Origin: Peribacillus saganii
GTDB taxonomy: Bacteria; Bacillota; Bacilli; Bacillales; DSM-1321
Length of the DNA stretch: 64,000 nt
Direction of reading: 5' to 3'
NCBI RefSeq assembly: GCF_003429095.1
Contig: NZ_QVTE01000008.1
Span: 248,001 to 312,000 of the forward strand
In this document: positions 28,048 to 37,249 of the stretch, one piece after another
Numbering within the stretch: the stretch's first letter is position 1
Layout: every line of letters starts with the position of its first letter
Made by a program: the position numbers and the translations under genes
The notes under the pieces: generated by a model
What the model was told of the DNA's origin: nothing
Databases searched by the model: none
The model's input: only the letters and a program-made list of their open reading frames with translations

Positions 28048-28094
28048 GCATGAAAAAAACTCCCGCTAAGAAGTGCAGCGAGAGTCATGCTTTT
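28048..28094. terminator. Terminator between convergent trpA and yktB
   Basis: Arms AGCATGA...ACTCCCGCT and AGCGAGAGT...CATGCT pair with one mismatch and an A bulge. The T tract is best on the minus strand (GAGTTTTTTT), serving yktB; it can also stop trpA. Confidence 0.7.
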
Positions 28095-28197
28095 GCCACA
28101 CCTTATTTTTTCACTGTTAAGGATATGGAGTAATAAAGATAGGGAACTTCATTGATCTACCTGTATCTAGCTATCTTTTGCAGACTTGCTTTCATGT

Positions 28198-28818
28198 TTA
28201 ATACAGTTTATATAGGGGTATTAATTTGACAAATGCATCAGCAGCTGTTTTAACAAATTCCTCATCCGATAGCATAACAGCTTCTTCACGAGGGATATGA
28301 ATTCCACAAAGGAGTTCAGCTTTTTTTACATTCTGAAGCCTCTGAAACATTTCAGTTAGATCTTCTTCAGTAAGATCCCTGTGCAAGATTCCATCGGGCT
28401 TTGTGTGGTCAATGGACCAGACGAATTCGTCAGGAATGCTGTTCTTGATTTCAGCAACATGCTCCTGCAGTATTTCACCAAACTGTTCTTTATTAGAAGC
28501 TTCGTAAATAACGGCAAACCAGATGAACACATGTGTTTCCCACAGGCCTATCTGGAAGTGAGGCAGCATTTTATAGCCTCTGTTATTACCGGCAAAAGCA
28601 ACCCATGTATCTTTCGGAGGGTTGATTGTCCTTCTAAGGTGCTTAGCTACATGGGGATACATCTCATTTCCGGTAAGTATGGATAGTTCACCCGAGAAAT
28701 GGCTCCCAAGTGCTATTAGCTTTGGCTGAATCCGTTCCTTTATCGCTTCCATGCGGGGCTCTAAGCCTTCGATTTTAAATACATTAAAATCGGCAGCGGT
28801 AAATCCGGCTAATTGCAT
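28198..28818 (-). CDS. yktB: UPF0637 family protein YktB
   Basis: Cytoplasmic protein of 206 residues (DUF1054). GFTAADFNVFKIEGLEPRMEAI, KHLRRTINPPKDTWVAFA and GNNRGYKMLPHFQIGLWETHVF are its conserved blocks. The function is not established. The ATG at 28818 follows AGAAGGAG. It is single-gene and convergent with trpA. Confidence 0.88.
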   Translation of the reverse strand: MQLAGFTAADFNVFKIEGLEPRMEAIKERIQPKLIALGSHFSGELSILTGNEMYPHVAKHLRRTINPPKDTWVAFAGNNRGYKMLPHFQIGLWETHVFIWFAVIYEASNKEQFGEILQEHVAEIKNSIPDEFVWSIDHTKPDGILHRDLTEEDLTEMFQRLQNVKKAELLCGIHIPREEAVMLSDEEFVKTAADAFVKLIPLYKLY

Positions 28819-28937
28819 AATCGATTCTCCTTCTATAGTAAATGTGAATATATTTTAGCATAATGATTTTCCATTTAACAAAGAAACACGCCTGAGAAGC
28901 CAGAATATTAAAAGTTATGGGTAAAAGTACAATTTTG

Positions 28938-28966
28938 TTGCGAAAAACTGACAACCGTCATATTAT
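28938..28966 (+). promoter_or_regulatory. Promoter of ykzI
   Basis: TTGCGA (28938-28943), 17 bp, TATTAT (28961-28966); TATAAT at 28964 overlaps as an alternative -10 box. Confidence 0.6.
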
Positions 28967-29029
28967 AATAACAAAATAATACAGAAAATTCGGTAAACTA
29001 ACCAATTAGTTGAAGGGAGCGTTTCAAAT

Positions 29030-29227
29030 ATGAAACAGTTAATGAATCAGGCTCTGAAAGCTAAGGAAGTTGAAAGGCATAGAGCAGCAGTGCTTAGAAT
29101 GGAAATGGATTATGAACTGGCTACTTTATTTGAAGCATTGAGTGAAGAAAACGAGTCTAAAAAATCTCAATGCAAGCAGCGACTGGAGAGAATTCGCCTT
29201 GAATTGCTTAAACTTAAGGCTTTGTAA
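29030..29227 (+). CDS. ykzI: Small coiled-coil protein YkzI
   Basis: A highly charged helical protein of 65 residues, predicted to be one or two long helices with coiled-coil character (KEVERHRAAVLRMEMDYELATLFEAL, split by a short SEENESKK turn). The position between yktB and yktC and the length match B. subtilis YkzI. The function is unknown. The ATG follows AAGGGAG. A terminator lies at 29313-29350. Confidence 0.72.
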   Translation: MKQLMNQALKAKEVERHRAAVLRMEMDYELATLFEALSEENESKKSQCKQRLERIRLELLKLKAL

Positions 29228-29312
29228 GTAATACCATGGAATTGAAAATAAAGGAGTAAATCGCAGGCAGATGCTATATATAGTCGATGACCAACAATAT
29301 ACTATGCTATAG

Positions 29313-29350
29313 ACGGGCTCTGTACATATAATGTAGAGTCCGTTTTTTAT
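29313..29350 (+). terminator. Terminator of ykzI
   Basis: The arms ACGGGCTCTGTACAT and ATGTAGAGTCCGT pair with minor mismatches and are followed by T-rich sequence. Confidence 0.8.
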
Positions 29351-29504
29351 TTTTTTGGAAATTATAAAATTTCTCGAGTTGTGGATAAGGTTAAAAACTT
29401 GATTGGAACAGCCTAATGGATTAATCTTTAAATAAAAATTCCCTTTTTATAGAAATATAATAGAATGCGCTGTGCGACTTACTAACGAACCGGAGGATTG
29501 CTTT

Positions 29505-30299
29505 ATGGCCAGCTGGAAAGAAATAGATACACATGCGAAAGAATGGACAAAAACCGCCGGAAAAAGGCTGAGAGAATCATTTAAGGAAACGCTTAACATT
29601 TCAACGAAATCTAATCGGAACGATCTTGTTACGAATATGGATAAGGAAACCGAAGAATTCTTCATAACAAAAATTAAAGAAAATTACCCCGATCACCGGA
29701 TCCTTGGTGAAGAAGGAATGGGTGAAGGAGTAACGGATCTAAATGGAATTGTCTGGATTATTGATCCGATTGACGGAACAATGAATTTCATCCACCAGCA
29801 GCGGAATTTCGCGATTTCCATTGGCATTTATGAAAATGGAGTTGGAAAAATAGGGCTAATATATGATGTAGTCCATGATGAACTATATCATGCAGTCAAA
29901 GGCCAGGGTGCATATATGAATGATGTAAAGCTTCAGGAATTAGAGCCGGTAGCGTTAAGTGATATGATTTTATCCCTGAATGCAACATGGGTAACGGAAA
30001 ATAAAAGGATCGATCCAGCCATTTTATCAAAGCTCGTTAAAGATATAAGAGGAACGCGTTCATACGGATCCGCTGCGATTGAATTGGCATACACAGCTGC
30101 TGGCAGAGTTGACGGATATATTTCTCTGAGGCTTGCACCGTGGGATGTAGCGGGAGGAGCAGTCCTTGTTGAGGAAGTTGGCGGTTTGGTTACGGACCTG
30201 CGGGGCAAACCGCTTGACTTAGTAAATGGCGGCTCAGTCTTTGCCTGCAGACCGGTCCTCCATGAAGAAGTGCTGAAAAAATATCTGGCAGATTACTAA
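29505..30299 (+). CDS. yktC: Inositol monophosphatase family protein YktC
   Basis: Mg-dependent phosphatase of 264 residues in the SuhB/IMPase family. The metal-binding motif IDPIDGTMNFIH, the upstream LGEEGMGEG Glu ligand and the C-terminal APWDVAGGAVLVEEVGG Asp ligand are intact. It would dephosphorylate inositol-1-phosphate or related sugar phosphates such as NADP; the physiological substrate is not shown by sequence. The ATG at 29505 follows CGGAGG; the longer reading from 29472 is unsupported. Confidence 0.88.
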   Translation: MASWKEIDTHAKEWTKTAGKRLRESFKETLNISTKSNRNDLVTNMDKETEEFFITKIKENYPDHRILGEEGMGEGVTDLNGIVWIIDPIDGTMNFIHQQRNFAISIGIYENGVGKIGLIYDVVHDELYHAVKGQGAYMNDVKLQELEPVALSDMILSLNATWVTENKRIDPAILSKLVKDIRGTRSYGSAAIELAYTAAGRVDGYISLRLAPWDVAGGAVLVEEVGGLVTDLRGKPLDLVNGGSVFACRPVLHEEVLKKYLADY

Positions 30300-30339
30300 A
30301 ATGTTTTCTTTGGACAAACTGCAAATATCGTACCAATAG

Positions 30340-30381
30340 AGAAGCGTTTTTCCCTAACTTTTGGGAGATGCTTCTTTTTTA
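30340..30381 (+). terminator. Terminator of yktC
   Basis: The outer arms AGAAGC and GCTTCT with an inner TCCC/GGGA helix are followed by six T. Confidence 0.75.
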
Positions 30382-30454
30382 TTTTGCAGACAACCAAAGG
30401 GAGCATAATACCCATCTTTCATAACGTTAAAAAATAGACGCCGTTTTGCTGGCC

Positions 30455-30492
30455 AAAAAACCTTGTCATACAGGGGAGTGACAAGGTTTTTT
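30455..30492. terminator. Bidirectional terminator between yktC and ylaF
   Basis: A perfect 14-bp hairpin with arms AAAAAACCTTGTCA and TGACAAGGTTTTTT works on both strands. It mainly terminates ylaF on the minus strand. Confidence 0.88.
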
Positions 30493-30544
30493 GTATGCTG
30501 CCGTATTCGTTTTTTAATAGAGAAAATTGGCAATAATAAAATGA

Positions 30545-30730
30545 CTATTTTAATTTACCTTGTTCCCGCATTTTCTTTTTAGTCGCAAATCCATAGCCCA
30601 TGATGCCAATTAATGCCAGGATGCAGATAATTATGCCAATAAGGCTTCTTTCACCGACGGAAATGCCAATCCCGGCCATACTGGCAGCAGCAAGAAAGGC
30701 TAGTAGTAAGAAATTCCACTTGATATTCAT
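30545..30730 (-). CDS. ylaF: Small membrane protein YlaF
   Basis: Two-helix membrane protein of 61 residues (helices about 5-24 and 30-49) with a basic tail ending KKKMREQGKLK. Its size and its divergent position upstream of typA match B. subtilis YlaF (DUF5325). The function is unknown. The ATG follows AGAGGTGA. Confidence 0.8.
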   Translation of the reverse strand: MNIKWNFLLLAFLAAASMAGIGISVGERSLIGIIICILALIGIMGYGFATKKKMREQGKLK

Positions 30731-30843
30731 CTGGTTTCACCTCTATAAAACCATTGTACAGAATTTCTTTCTTTGTTTCTACTGTGTTTGTGATATAATA
30801 CTTAGGTTAATGAAAAAGTTAATATATATTAGGAGTGAATTTT

Positions 30844-32688
30844 TTGAAATCACGCAATGATATTCGAAATATAGCGATCATCGCCCACGTTGACCATGGT
30901 AAAACCACTCTGGTTGATGAACTACTGAAACAATCAGGTACTTTTCGTGCGAACGAACATGTTGAAGAACGTGCAATGGATTCCAACGATCTTGAAAAAG
31001 AGCGTGGAATAACGATCCTGGCAAAAAATACTGCTGTTCAATATAAGGATACAAAAATTAATATTTTAGATACACCGGGACACGCTGACTTTGGCGGCGA
31101 GGTAGAACGAATCATGAAAATGGTTGACGGCGTTCTGCTTGTTGTCGATGCATACGAAGGTACAATGCCTCAAACACGTTTTGTACTAAAAAAGGCATTG
31201 GAACAAAAAATTACACCAATCGTTGTTGTAAATAAAATTGATAAAGACTCTGCCCGTCCTGAAGAGGTTATTGATGAGGTTTTGGATTTATTCATTGAAT
31301 TAGGTGCCAATGAGGAACAGCTTGAATTCCCTGTTATTTACGCATCTGCGATTAATGGAACTGCAAGCCCTGATCCTGATCCTGCAAACCAGGAAGAAAA
31401 TATGGCTTCTTTATTTGAAGCAATCATTGAAAATATCCCTGCACCTATCGACAATAGAGAAGAGGGGCTGCAATTCCAGGTAGCACTGCTTGATTATAAC
31501 GATTATGTAGGCCGTATCGGAATTGGCCGTGTATTCCGCGGAACTATGAAGGTTGGCCAGCAGGTTGCCCTTATGAAGCTTGACGGCTCTGTTAAACAGT
31601 TCCGTGTAACGAAGATCTTTGGATTTATCGGCCTAAAGCGGGTCGAAGTTGAAGAAGCAGTGGCAGGCGACCTTATAGCAGTTTCCGGAATGGAGGATAT
31701 AAACGTAGGTGAAACGGTAACACCTGTTGACCAACAAGAAGCTCTTCCTGTTCTGCGTATTGACGAGCCTACCTTGCAAATGACGTTTCTTGTAAATAAT
31801 AGCCCTTTTGCTGGGCGTGAAGGCAAATTTGTAACAGCAAGAAAGATTGAAGAACGATTAAAAGCGCAGCTGGAAACCGATGTCAGCTTACGCGTTGAAA
31901 ACACTGATTCACCGGATGTATGGGTTGTCTCCGGACGCGGGGAGCTTCACCTTTCCATTTTAATTGAAAACATGAGACGTGAAGGATATGAGCTTCAGGT
32001 TTCAAAGCCTGAGGTTATTGTCAGGGAAATCGATGGTGTTCGCTGCGAGCCGGTTGAGCGTGTTCAAATTGACGTTCCTGAAGAGCATACTGGCGCGATC
32101 ATGGAATCAATCGGTGCCCGTAAAGGCGAAATGCTGGATATGATCAACAATGGAAGTGGACAAGTCCGTCTATTATTCAATGTACCAGCACGCGGTTTGA
32201 TCGGTTACTCTACTGAATTCCTTACCTTGACTCGCGGATATGGCATTATGAACCATACATTTGACAGCTATCAGCCAATGGCTACTGGCCAGGTAGGCGG
32301 CAGAAGACAAGGTGTTCTTGTATCCATGGAATCCGGAAAAACAACGCAATACGGTATCATGCAGGTTGAGGACCGAGGCGTAATTTTTGTTGAGCCGGGT
32401 ACTGATATTTACGAAGGTATGATTGTCGGCGAGCATAACCGTGAAAGTGACTTAACGGTAAATATCGTAAAAGCAAAGCAAATGACTAACATGCGTTCAG
32501 CGAATAAAGACCAAACAACAACAATGAAAAAGCCTAGAATCATGTCGCTCGAAGAATCACTTGAGTATTTAAATGATGACGAGTACTGTGAAGTAACTCC
32601 TGAATCAATCCGTTTGCGTAAGAAGATTCTTGATAAAAATGAACGTGAAAGAGTACAGAAAAAGAAAAAGTACGCTGAACAGCAATAA
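30844..32688 (+). CDS. typA: Ribosome-associated GTPase TypA/BipA
   Basis: Translational GTPase of 614 residues that binds the 70S ribosome and helps ribosome assembly and stress or cold adaptation. G1 is [11 protein letters not shown]3 is [14 protein letters not shown] and G4 is NKIDKD. Domains II, III and V-like follow ([44 protein letters not shown]), then the unique C-terminal domain ([24 protein letters not shown]). I chose the TTG at 30844, 8 nt after AGGAGTGA; the in-frame GTG at 30835 overlaps that site. An extended -10 box TGATATAAT ends at 30799. ylaH follows 29 nt downstream. Confidence 0.95.
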   Translation: MKSRNDIRNIAIIAHVDHGKTTLVDELLKQSGTFRANEHVEERAMDSNDLEKERGITILAKNTAVQYKDTKINILDTPGHADFGGEVERIMKMVDGVLLVVDAYEGTMPQTRFVLKKALEQKITPIVVVNKIDKDSARPEEVIDEVLDLFIELGANEEQLEFPVIYASAINGTASPDPDPANQEENMASLFEAIIENIPAPIDNREEGLQFQVALLDYNDYVGRIGIGRVFRGTMKVGQQVALMKLDGSVKQFRVTKIFGFIGLKRVEVEEAVAGDLIAVSGMEDINVGETVTPVDQQEALPVLRIDEPTLQMTFLVNNSPFAGREGKFVTARKIEERLKAQLETDVSLRVENTDSPDVWVVSGRGELHLSILIENMRREGYELQVSKPEVIVREIDGVRCEPVERVQIDVPEEHTGAIMESIGARKGEMLDMINNGSGQVRLLFNVPARGLIGYSTEFLTLTRGYGIMNHTFDSYQPMATGQVGGRRQGVLVSMESGKTTQYGIMQVEDRGVIFVEPGTDIYEGMIVGEHNRESDLTVNIVKAKQMTNMRSANKDQTTTMKKPRIMSLEESLEYLNDDEYCEVTPESIRLRKKILDKNERERVQKKKKYAEQQ

Positions 32689-32717
32689 TTCGGAGTGAGA
32701 AACTAGGAGGGTAAAGG

Positions 32718-33044
32718 ATGATTGAAGAACGTTTAACGTTTTTTGCTGCCCTTTATAAAATCGGTGAAAACCAGGACCAGACTCAGTTGGGAATGTGGCT
32801 TTTATACGGTACGATTGTGCTTTTGTCCATTCTCGTTTATAATTTGGGATTTGCCCGCAAGCTGCCGCTTTTGAAAAACGTGGTAGTTTATATTTCACTT
32901 GCTTTGGGATGTACAGTCCTAACATTCTTTGCAGTTTTCCTGCCCGTAGCAGAAGGGCTTATCGTTGCTGCCATGTTTCTGGGAATTTACAAGTTCCGCC
33001 GTCATCGCCGTCAGGATGAACAGCATGCTGAGCAGGGGAGCTAG
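32718..33044 (+). CDS. ylaH: Membrane protein YlaH
   Basis: Protein of 108 residues with three membrane segments (about 30-46, 52-75 and 77-93) and a polar, basic C-terminus ([11 protein letters not shown]). Position after typA and length match YlaH. The function is unknown. The ATG follows AGGAGG. It is probably in one operon with typA and the next gene, which starts 3 nt later. Confidence 0.82.
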   Translation: MIEERLTFFAALYKIGENQDQTQLGMWLLYGTIVLLSILVYNLGFARKLPLLKNVVVYISLALGCTVLTFFAVFLPVAEGLIVAAMFLGIYKFRRHRRQDEQHAEQGS

Positions 33045-33047
33045 CAT

Positions 33048-33332
33048 ATGAAGTCGCTGCAGGATACATTGTATAATTGGCTGACGATCAAAGTTGTTAA
33101 CCTTGCGAGGCCGGATGATACAGCTGCCCTCGAGACGACTGAGCTTTTCGAGCAGATGCTTACTGATGAACATGGCGTGTCAGGATTAGTTATTACAAAG
33201 GAACCGCCAATGTATTTTATTGATTACAAACAGAATGGCGAAGTGAAAAGAGTCCGTTTTTCCGAAGAACTCATTGATATCATGCTGAACCAAATTAAAG
33301 AAGAGCCAGAAAAATATGTAAATTATAAGTAA
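33048..33332 (+). CDS. Conserved-looking small cytoplasmic protein, unknown
   Basis: A 94-residue, soluble, acidic protein (MKSLQDTLYNWLTIKVV, FEQMLTDEHGVSGLVITKEPP). No motif is recognised. The good GGGGAG site before ATG 33048, 3-nt spacing from ylaH and a strong terminator after it support a real gene at the end of the typA-ylaH operon. B. subtilis has no gene here as far as I recall. Confidence 0.75.
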   Translation: MKSLQDTLYNWLTIKVVNLARPDDTAALETTELFEQMLTDEHGVSGLVITKEPPMYFIDYKQNGEVKRVRFSEELIDIMLNQIKEEPEKYVNYK

Positions 33333-33373
33333 CGTAAAGAAGACCCTTGCACCGCAAGGGTCTTCTTTACGTT
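33331..33373. terminator. Perfect 20-bp bidirectional terminator
   Basis: A 20-bp perfect stem around an ACC loop (core arms AAGAAGACCCTTGC and GCAAGGGTCTTCTT). It separates the typA operon from the convergent ylaI operon. The outer AT-rich base pairs supply the tracts on both strands. Confidence 0.88.
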
Positions 33374-33397
33374 ATGATAGTTTTTCTTCCGAATGTA

Positions 33398-33841
33398 TTA
33401 TGAAAATCGAGAAGTGATCCGCACGAAAACAGCAAGCAAAAAGGCAAATAGAAGGTGACATATTGTCCAAAAATAAAAGGAGAGCCAATCGCTTGATTTC
33501 ACAATGGGGGATCCAGACAAGAAAGATAATGGGAAATACAATAAAATGGCTGGGATTGTTATAAAGACGGCAAGCCAAATTCTGCCCGGGAGCGTTTCTG
33601 TATTACTGGATGAAATCAAGATACAGTAACCCGCTCCTATCAGAAAGGAGACAGAAAGATGAAAAACAAACTCAGTGGTTTCACTAAACTCTTGATCACC
33701 AAGAAATGGAATGAAATCGACATTTAATAAAAGCGTGTATATATCTTTTTCGGTAACTTGCTGTACATATTTCATGATTAAGCCAAGTACCGTTCCAGCC
33801 AGGACTCCAGAAGCTCCTCCCATCCAGAAGTATCTTACCAT
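33398..33841 (-). CDS. Integral membrane protein, unknown
   Basis: Protein of 147 residues with four predicted membrane helices (about 3-25, 55-77, 88-108 and 120-142). GGASGVLAGTVLGLIMKYVQ at the N-terminus resembles small YagU/YqhR-type membrane proteins, but I cannot assign a family. It overlaps the end of ylaI by 7 nt, so the two are translationally coupled. Confidence 0.7.
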   Translation of the reverse strand: MVRYFWMGGASGVLAGTVLGLIMKYVQQVTEKDIYTLLLNVDFIPFLGDQEFSETTEFVFHLSVSFLIGAGYCILISSSNTETLPGRIWLAVFITIPAILLYFPLSFLSGSPIVKSSDWLSFYFWTICHLLFAFLLAVFVRITSRFS

Positions 33842-34035
33842 TCATCCTCTTCGTTAACGGAGCGGTATAATCGGAAATTTCCTGTAGCAATACGAGCATT
33901 TGTCCTTTCTTCTATACGTTCATGGCAGATGTTGCACATATATGTATGGATAGGCCGGTTTCTTAGTTTTTTTGCCTGCGGTGAATCATCCTCAATCGAC
34001 TCAATTTTATCGCAGATTACACATTTTACTCTCAA
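33835..34035 (-). CDS. ylaI: Zinc-ribbon protein YlaI
   Basis: Protein of 66 residues (DUF2197) with two CxxC pairs, CVIC near the start and CNIC in the middle, that should bind one zinc ion; KKLRNRPIHTYMC is the conserved block. The function is unknown. I chose the TTG at 34035 (reading MRVKCVIC) because the upstream GTG at 34044 lies inside the AGAGGTGA ribosome site. It is the first gene of a two-gene minus-strand operon. Confidence 0.86.
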   Translation of the reverse strand: MRVKCVICDKIESIEDDSPQAKKLRNRPIHTYMCNICHERIEERTNARIATGNFRLYRSVNEEDEW

Positions 34036-34178
34036 ATGGCTCACCTCTTTTACTAATTAGGTTATGATAGTAGTATATCATGATTATTGGGGCAAGAATA
34101 TTTGAAACCAAGAAAAGGATTTCATATACTTATGAAAGTGGAAGTAATCAATGAATTTTGAAATCGGAGGCATTATAA

Positions 34179-34637
34179 ATGGCCAATCAAGTTGAACCAA
34201 AATTAGTTAAACCATTGTATGATTTACTGCAAAAAGAGCATTATATGATTCTGGCTACTGTAGACCATGAAACAGGAGGCCCAAATGTTAACGCAATTTC
34301 CTGGGTGTATGCACTTTCAGAGGAGGCAATCCGATTTGCAGTTGATAACCGGTCAAGGATCGTTCAAAACCTTGAAAAAAACCCGAACGCAGCTTTTACT
34401 TTAATTGCTAATGAAACCACCTATTCCATCAGTGGCAAAGCTTCCATTCTAGAAGAAAAGCTTGAGGGTGTTCCATTAAAGCTGGCCCTTGTGGAAGTAG
34501 CCATAAACGAGGTTAGGGATATCATGTTCTATGGTTCAAAAATTACAGTACAACCTCAATATGATAAAACTTATGACAAGAATGCAGCTGCCAAGCTTGA
34601 TAAACAAGTATTAGAAGCAATGAGGAATAGAATCTAA
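34179..34637 (+). CDS. ylaL: Pyridoxamine 5'-phosphate oxidase-like protein YlaL
   Basis: Split-barrel flavin-binding-type protein of 152 residues. HYMILATVDHETGGPNVNAISWVYAL and IRFAVDNRSRIVQNLEKNPNAAFTLI are typical of the PNPOx-like fold. It may bind FMN or another cofactor; the activity is unknown. The ATG follows CGGAGG, and a strong terminator follows the gene. The position between ylaI and ylaK matches B. subtilis. Confidence 0.82.
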   Translation: MANQVEPKLVKPLYDLLQKEHYMILATVDHETGGPNVNAISWVYALSEEAIRFAVDNRSRIVQNLEKNPNAAFTLIANETTYSISGKASILEEKLEGVPLKLALVEVAINEVRDIMFYGSKITVQPQYDKTYDKNAAAKLDKQVLEAMRNRI

Positions 34638-34640
34638 TTA

Positions 34641-34681
34641 ACAAGAAAAAACTTGCCGATTTTTGGCAAGTTTTTTCTTGT
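34641..34681 (+). terminator. Terminator of ylaL
   Basis: A 17-bp perfect hairpin (inner arms AAAACTTGCC and GGCAAGTTTT) with a T6 run inside the 3' arm. Confidence 0.88.
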
Positions 34682-34848
34682 CTTTGAAGAATCCTTTCCT
34701 GTTTATAAATATCCTTCTATCTATCTGCCTTTGGACATATATTTTAGCAACAGTCTCGTCCACTACATAAACTAAAGGTAAGGAAGGAAATACTCAATTG
34801 TTTTTCCTATCGGGGCATATCAGGCTATTACGGGCAGGGGGCATAGTA

Positions 34849-36177
34849 TTGAGCAAAATCTATGTATTAGACACAAACGTATTATTGCAGGATCCATATT
34901 CGATTTTTTCATTTGAGGACAACGAAGTGGTCATTCCGGCGGTGGTATTGGAAGAAGTGGATTCAAAAAAAAGGTACATGGATGAAATAGGAAGAAATGC
35001 GCGTCAAGTTTCAAAGCTTATTGACGGGTTCAGGGAAAAAGGAAGACTTCATGAAAGTATAACTCTGCACAATGGAGGAACCTTGCGCATTGAATTAAAC
35101 CATCGCTCGTTTCAGCAATTGCAGGAAATATTTGTTGAAAAAACAAATGATAACCGGATTCTGGCGGTTGCCAAGAATCTTTCATTAGAGGAAGATACAA
35201 AGGAGAATGGCAGGCAGGTAATCCTTGTCAGCAAGGATACACTGGTAAGGGTAAAGGCCGACGCAATTGGTTTGAATGCTGAAGATTTCCTTAGCGACAG
35301 GGTTGTGGAACTTGATCATATTTACAGTGGTTTTGCCGAATTGTATATTTCCCAGGAGCTCCTAAATCTTTTTTATTCAGCTGGAGAACTAAAAGTGTCA
35401 GAAGTGACTGCTAAAACTTTATATCCAAATCAATTTTTAATAATGAAGAATTCACTAGGCGGATCAGCTTCTGCTGTGGCCATAGTTGACCCCTCCGCAA
35501 AAAAAATAAAGAAGCTGGTCTTTGACCATGATCATATATGGGGGGTAAAGCCACGCAATGTACAGCAAACAATGGCCATGGAACTACTGCTGCGAACTGA
35601 TTTGCCTCTGGTCACACTTATAGGTAAAGCAGGGACTGGAAAAACACTGCTTGCTCTAGCCTCAGGCCTGATGCAGACAGAGGATATGGGGTATTACAAA
35701 AAACTTCTTGTCGCAAGGCCGATTGTACCGGTAGGAAAGGACATTGGATATCTTCCGGGAGAAAAAGAAGAAAAACTGCGTCCTTGGATGCAGCCAATCT
35801 TCGATAACCTTGAATATTTATTCAATACAAAGAAACCCGGAGAACTGGACGCAATTCTTGCAGGAATGGGATCGATTGAAGTCGAAGCACTAACGTATAT
35901 AAGGGGAAGAAGCATTCCAGATCAATTTATCATTATAGATGAAGCCCAAAATCTAACGAAGCATGAAGTAAAAACTATATTAACCCGTGTTGGCGAGAGA
36001 AGCAAAATCGTTTTAATGGGCGATCCAGAGCAAATCGACCATCCATATCTTGATGAATATAACAATGGGTTGACATATGTTGTGGAAAAGTTCAAGGAAC
36101 AACATATCTCAGGCCATATTAAGCTGATAAAGGGAGAGAGGTCCGGCCTGGCACAGCTTGCTGCCAATATACTGTAA
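34849..36177 (+). CDS. ylaK: PIN-PhoH family ATPase YlaK
   Basis: PhoH2-type protein of 442 residues: an N-terminal PIN ribonuclease-like domain (residues ~3-150, IYVLDTNVLLQDP with its acidic residue, and VVLEEVDSKK) joined to a C-terminal PhoH P-loop ATPase (~230-442). The Walker A is GKAGTGKT and the Walker B IIIDEAQN. PhoH2 proteins have been reported as RNA helicase/RNases in actinobacteria. I chose the TTG at 34849, 7 nt after CAGGGGG, which gives the B. subtilis length; the extension to 34798 is less likely. Confidence 0.9.
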   Translation: MSKIYVLDTNVLLQDPYSIFSFEDNEVVIPAVVLEEVDSKKRYMDEIGRNARQVSKLIDGFREKGRLHESITLHNGGTLRIELNHRSFQQLQEIFVEKTNDNRILAVAKNLSLEEDTKENGRQVILVSKDTLVRVKADAIGLNAEDFLSDRVVELDHIYSGFAELYISQELLNLFYSAGELKVSEVTAKTLYPNQFLIMKNSLGGSASAVAIVDPSAKKIKKLVFDHDHIWGVKPRNVQQTMAMELLLRTDLPLVTLIGKAGTGKTLLALASGLMQTEDMGYYKKLLVARPIVPVGKDIGYLPGEKEEKLRPWMQPIFDNLEYLFNTKKPGELDAILAGMGSIEVEALTYIRGRSIPDQFIIIDEAQNLTKHEVKTILTRVGERSKIVLMGDPEQIDHPYLDEYNNGLTYVVEKFKEQHISGHIKLIKGERSGLAQLAANIL

Positions 36178-36181
36178 TGAT

Positions 36182-36230
36182 AAGACCTGGCAGACAAGGA
36201 GACTAAGTCCTAATGTTTCCAGGTCTTTCA
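36182..36230. terminator. Terminator between convergent ylaK and the next gene
   Basis: The arms AAGACCTGG (36182-36190) and CCAGGTCTT (36219-36227) are separated by a 28-nt loop. Confidence 0.6.
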
Positions 36231-36238
36231 AATACACA

Positions 36239-36736
36239 TTATTTTACTGTAAATCTTTTCACTCTTTTGATTGGGTTTTCAACATTACTGCCATCACCAA
36301 AATAAACATAAACCGGGCCGTCTTCTATTAATGGTTTGCCATCAATGGAAAAGCCCAGAATAAAAGCTTTAGCCTGCTCGAAAGTAAATGTATGCTCTTC
36401 AGTCGTTGTCTCGACAATCACTTTGGTGGAGCTATCTTCAGGCTCTGCATTGGTCAGGAAGGGCTTAAAGGGAATTCCGAAAGTGCCTGTAAGAATCCGT
36501 TCCTTTTCGTACTTCTTTTCAGTTTTCAATGTCGGCGGGAACACAGCACCTTCGCGGATTTCCCGATCCCAGTGCTCAGAAACCGCTTTCGTGTATTCTT
36601 CCATTTCGTTATCTTTTTTCTCTTCCTTCTCGAAGTATGTATTTAGATCAACTTTACGATCGTCAAAAATCCATACCCCCGGGTCAAGTGTAATCGGAAA
36701 CTTAACATTTCCTGTCAGTAATATAATCGATTCCAT
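36239..36736 (-). CDS. Conserved hypothetical protein
   Basis: Soluble protein of 165 residues (MESIILLTGNVKFPITLDPGVWIFDDRKVDL, with an acidic/charged stretch at 36-60). I have seen similar Bacillus proteins loosely labelled as peptidyl-prolyl isomerases, but no isomerase motif is visible, so I give no function. The ATG at 36736 follows AAGGAT. It occupies the place where B. subtilis has ylaM (glutaminase). Confidence 0.72.
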   Translation of the reverse strand: MESIILLTGNVKFPITLDPGVWIFDDRKVDLNTYFEKEEKKDNEMEEYTKAVSEHWDREIREGAVFPPTLKTEKKYEKERILTGTFGIPFKPFLTNAEPEDSSTKVIVETTTEEHTFTFEQAKAFILGFSIDGKPLIEDGPVYVYFGDGSNVENPIKRVKRFTVK

Positions 36737-36916
36737 TAAAATCTATCCTTCCGTTACGAGGTTACTTTTTCAGTATAAGCACTTTAAAAGCGGTTGTCAC
36801 AAAAAATAGTATAGTAATAATGAAATTGTCCTCCATTCTCTTGCTTTTTTATAAAAGTAAGTATAAAATTTAAAGATAGGATAAGTAATCGCTCTGGAAG
36901 CAGGGGGGATTTAAAT

Positions 36917-37198
36917 ATGACGTCTGAAATGCTTGTCAATCACCAGGAAAGAGCATATGCTTTATTAAAAGCCGATGCTGACAAAATTTTAAAGCTGATA
37001 AAAGTACAAATGGATAATCTGACAATGCCACAATGCCCTCTTTATGAAGAGGTTTTGGATACACAAATGTTCGGCTTATCACGTGAAATAGATTTTGCTG
37101 TCCGGTTAGGTTTAGTGGAAGAAGCAGTTGGAAAAGAACTTCTTGAAGCGCTTGAACATGAGTTGTCAGCCTTGCATGAAGCTTATCTAAAAAAATAA
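36917..37198 (+). CDS. ylaN: UPF0358 protein YlaN
   Basis: Cytoplasmic helical protein of 93 residues (DUF1507). [27 protein letters not shown] is the conserved core. YlaN of B. subtilis and Staphylococcus is conditionally essential and has been linked to iron and the Fur regulator. The ATG follows GGGGGG. The neighbouring pycA is conserved, but the ftsW gene that stands between them in B. subtilis is missing here. Confidence 0.93.
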   Translation: MTSEMLVNHQERAYALLKADADKILKLIKVQMDNLTMPQCPLYEEVLDTQMFGLSREIDFAVRLGLVEEAVGKELLEALEHELSALHEAYLKK

Positions 37199-37207
37199 TA
37201 GCAGCCC

Positions 37208-37249
37208 AAAAAACTCAAATAATTTCCTTGCGAATTGTTTGAGTTTTTT
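37208..37249 (+). terminator. Terminator of ylaN
   Basis: The arms AAAAAACTCAAA and TTTGAGTTTTTT enclose an 18-nt loop. Confidence 0.8.
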
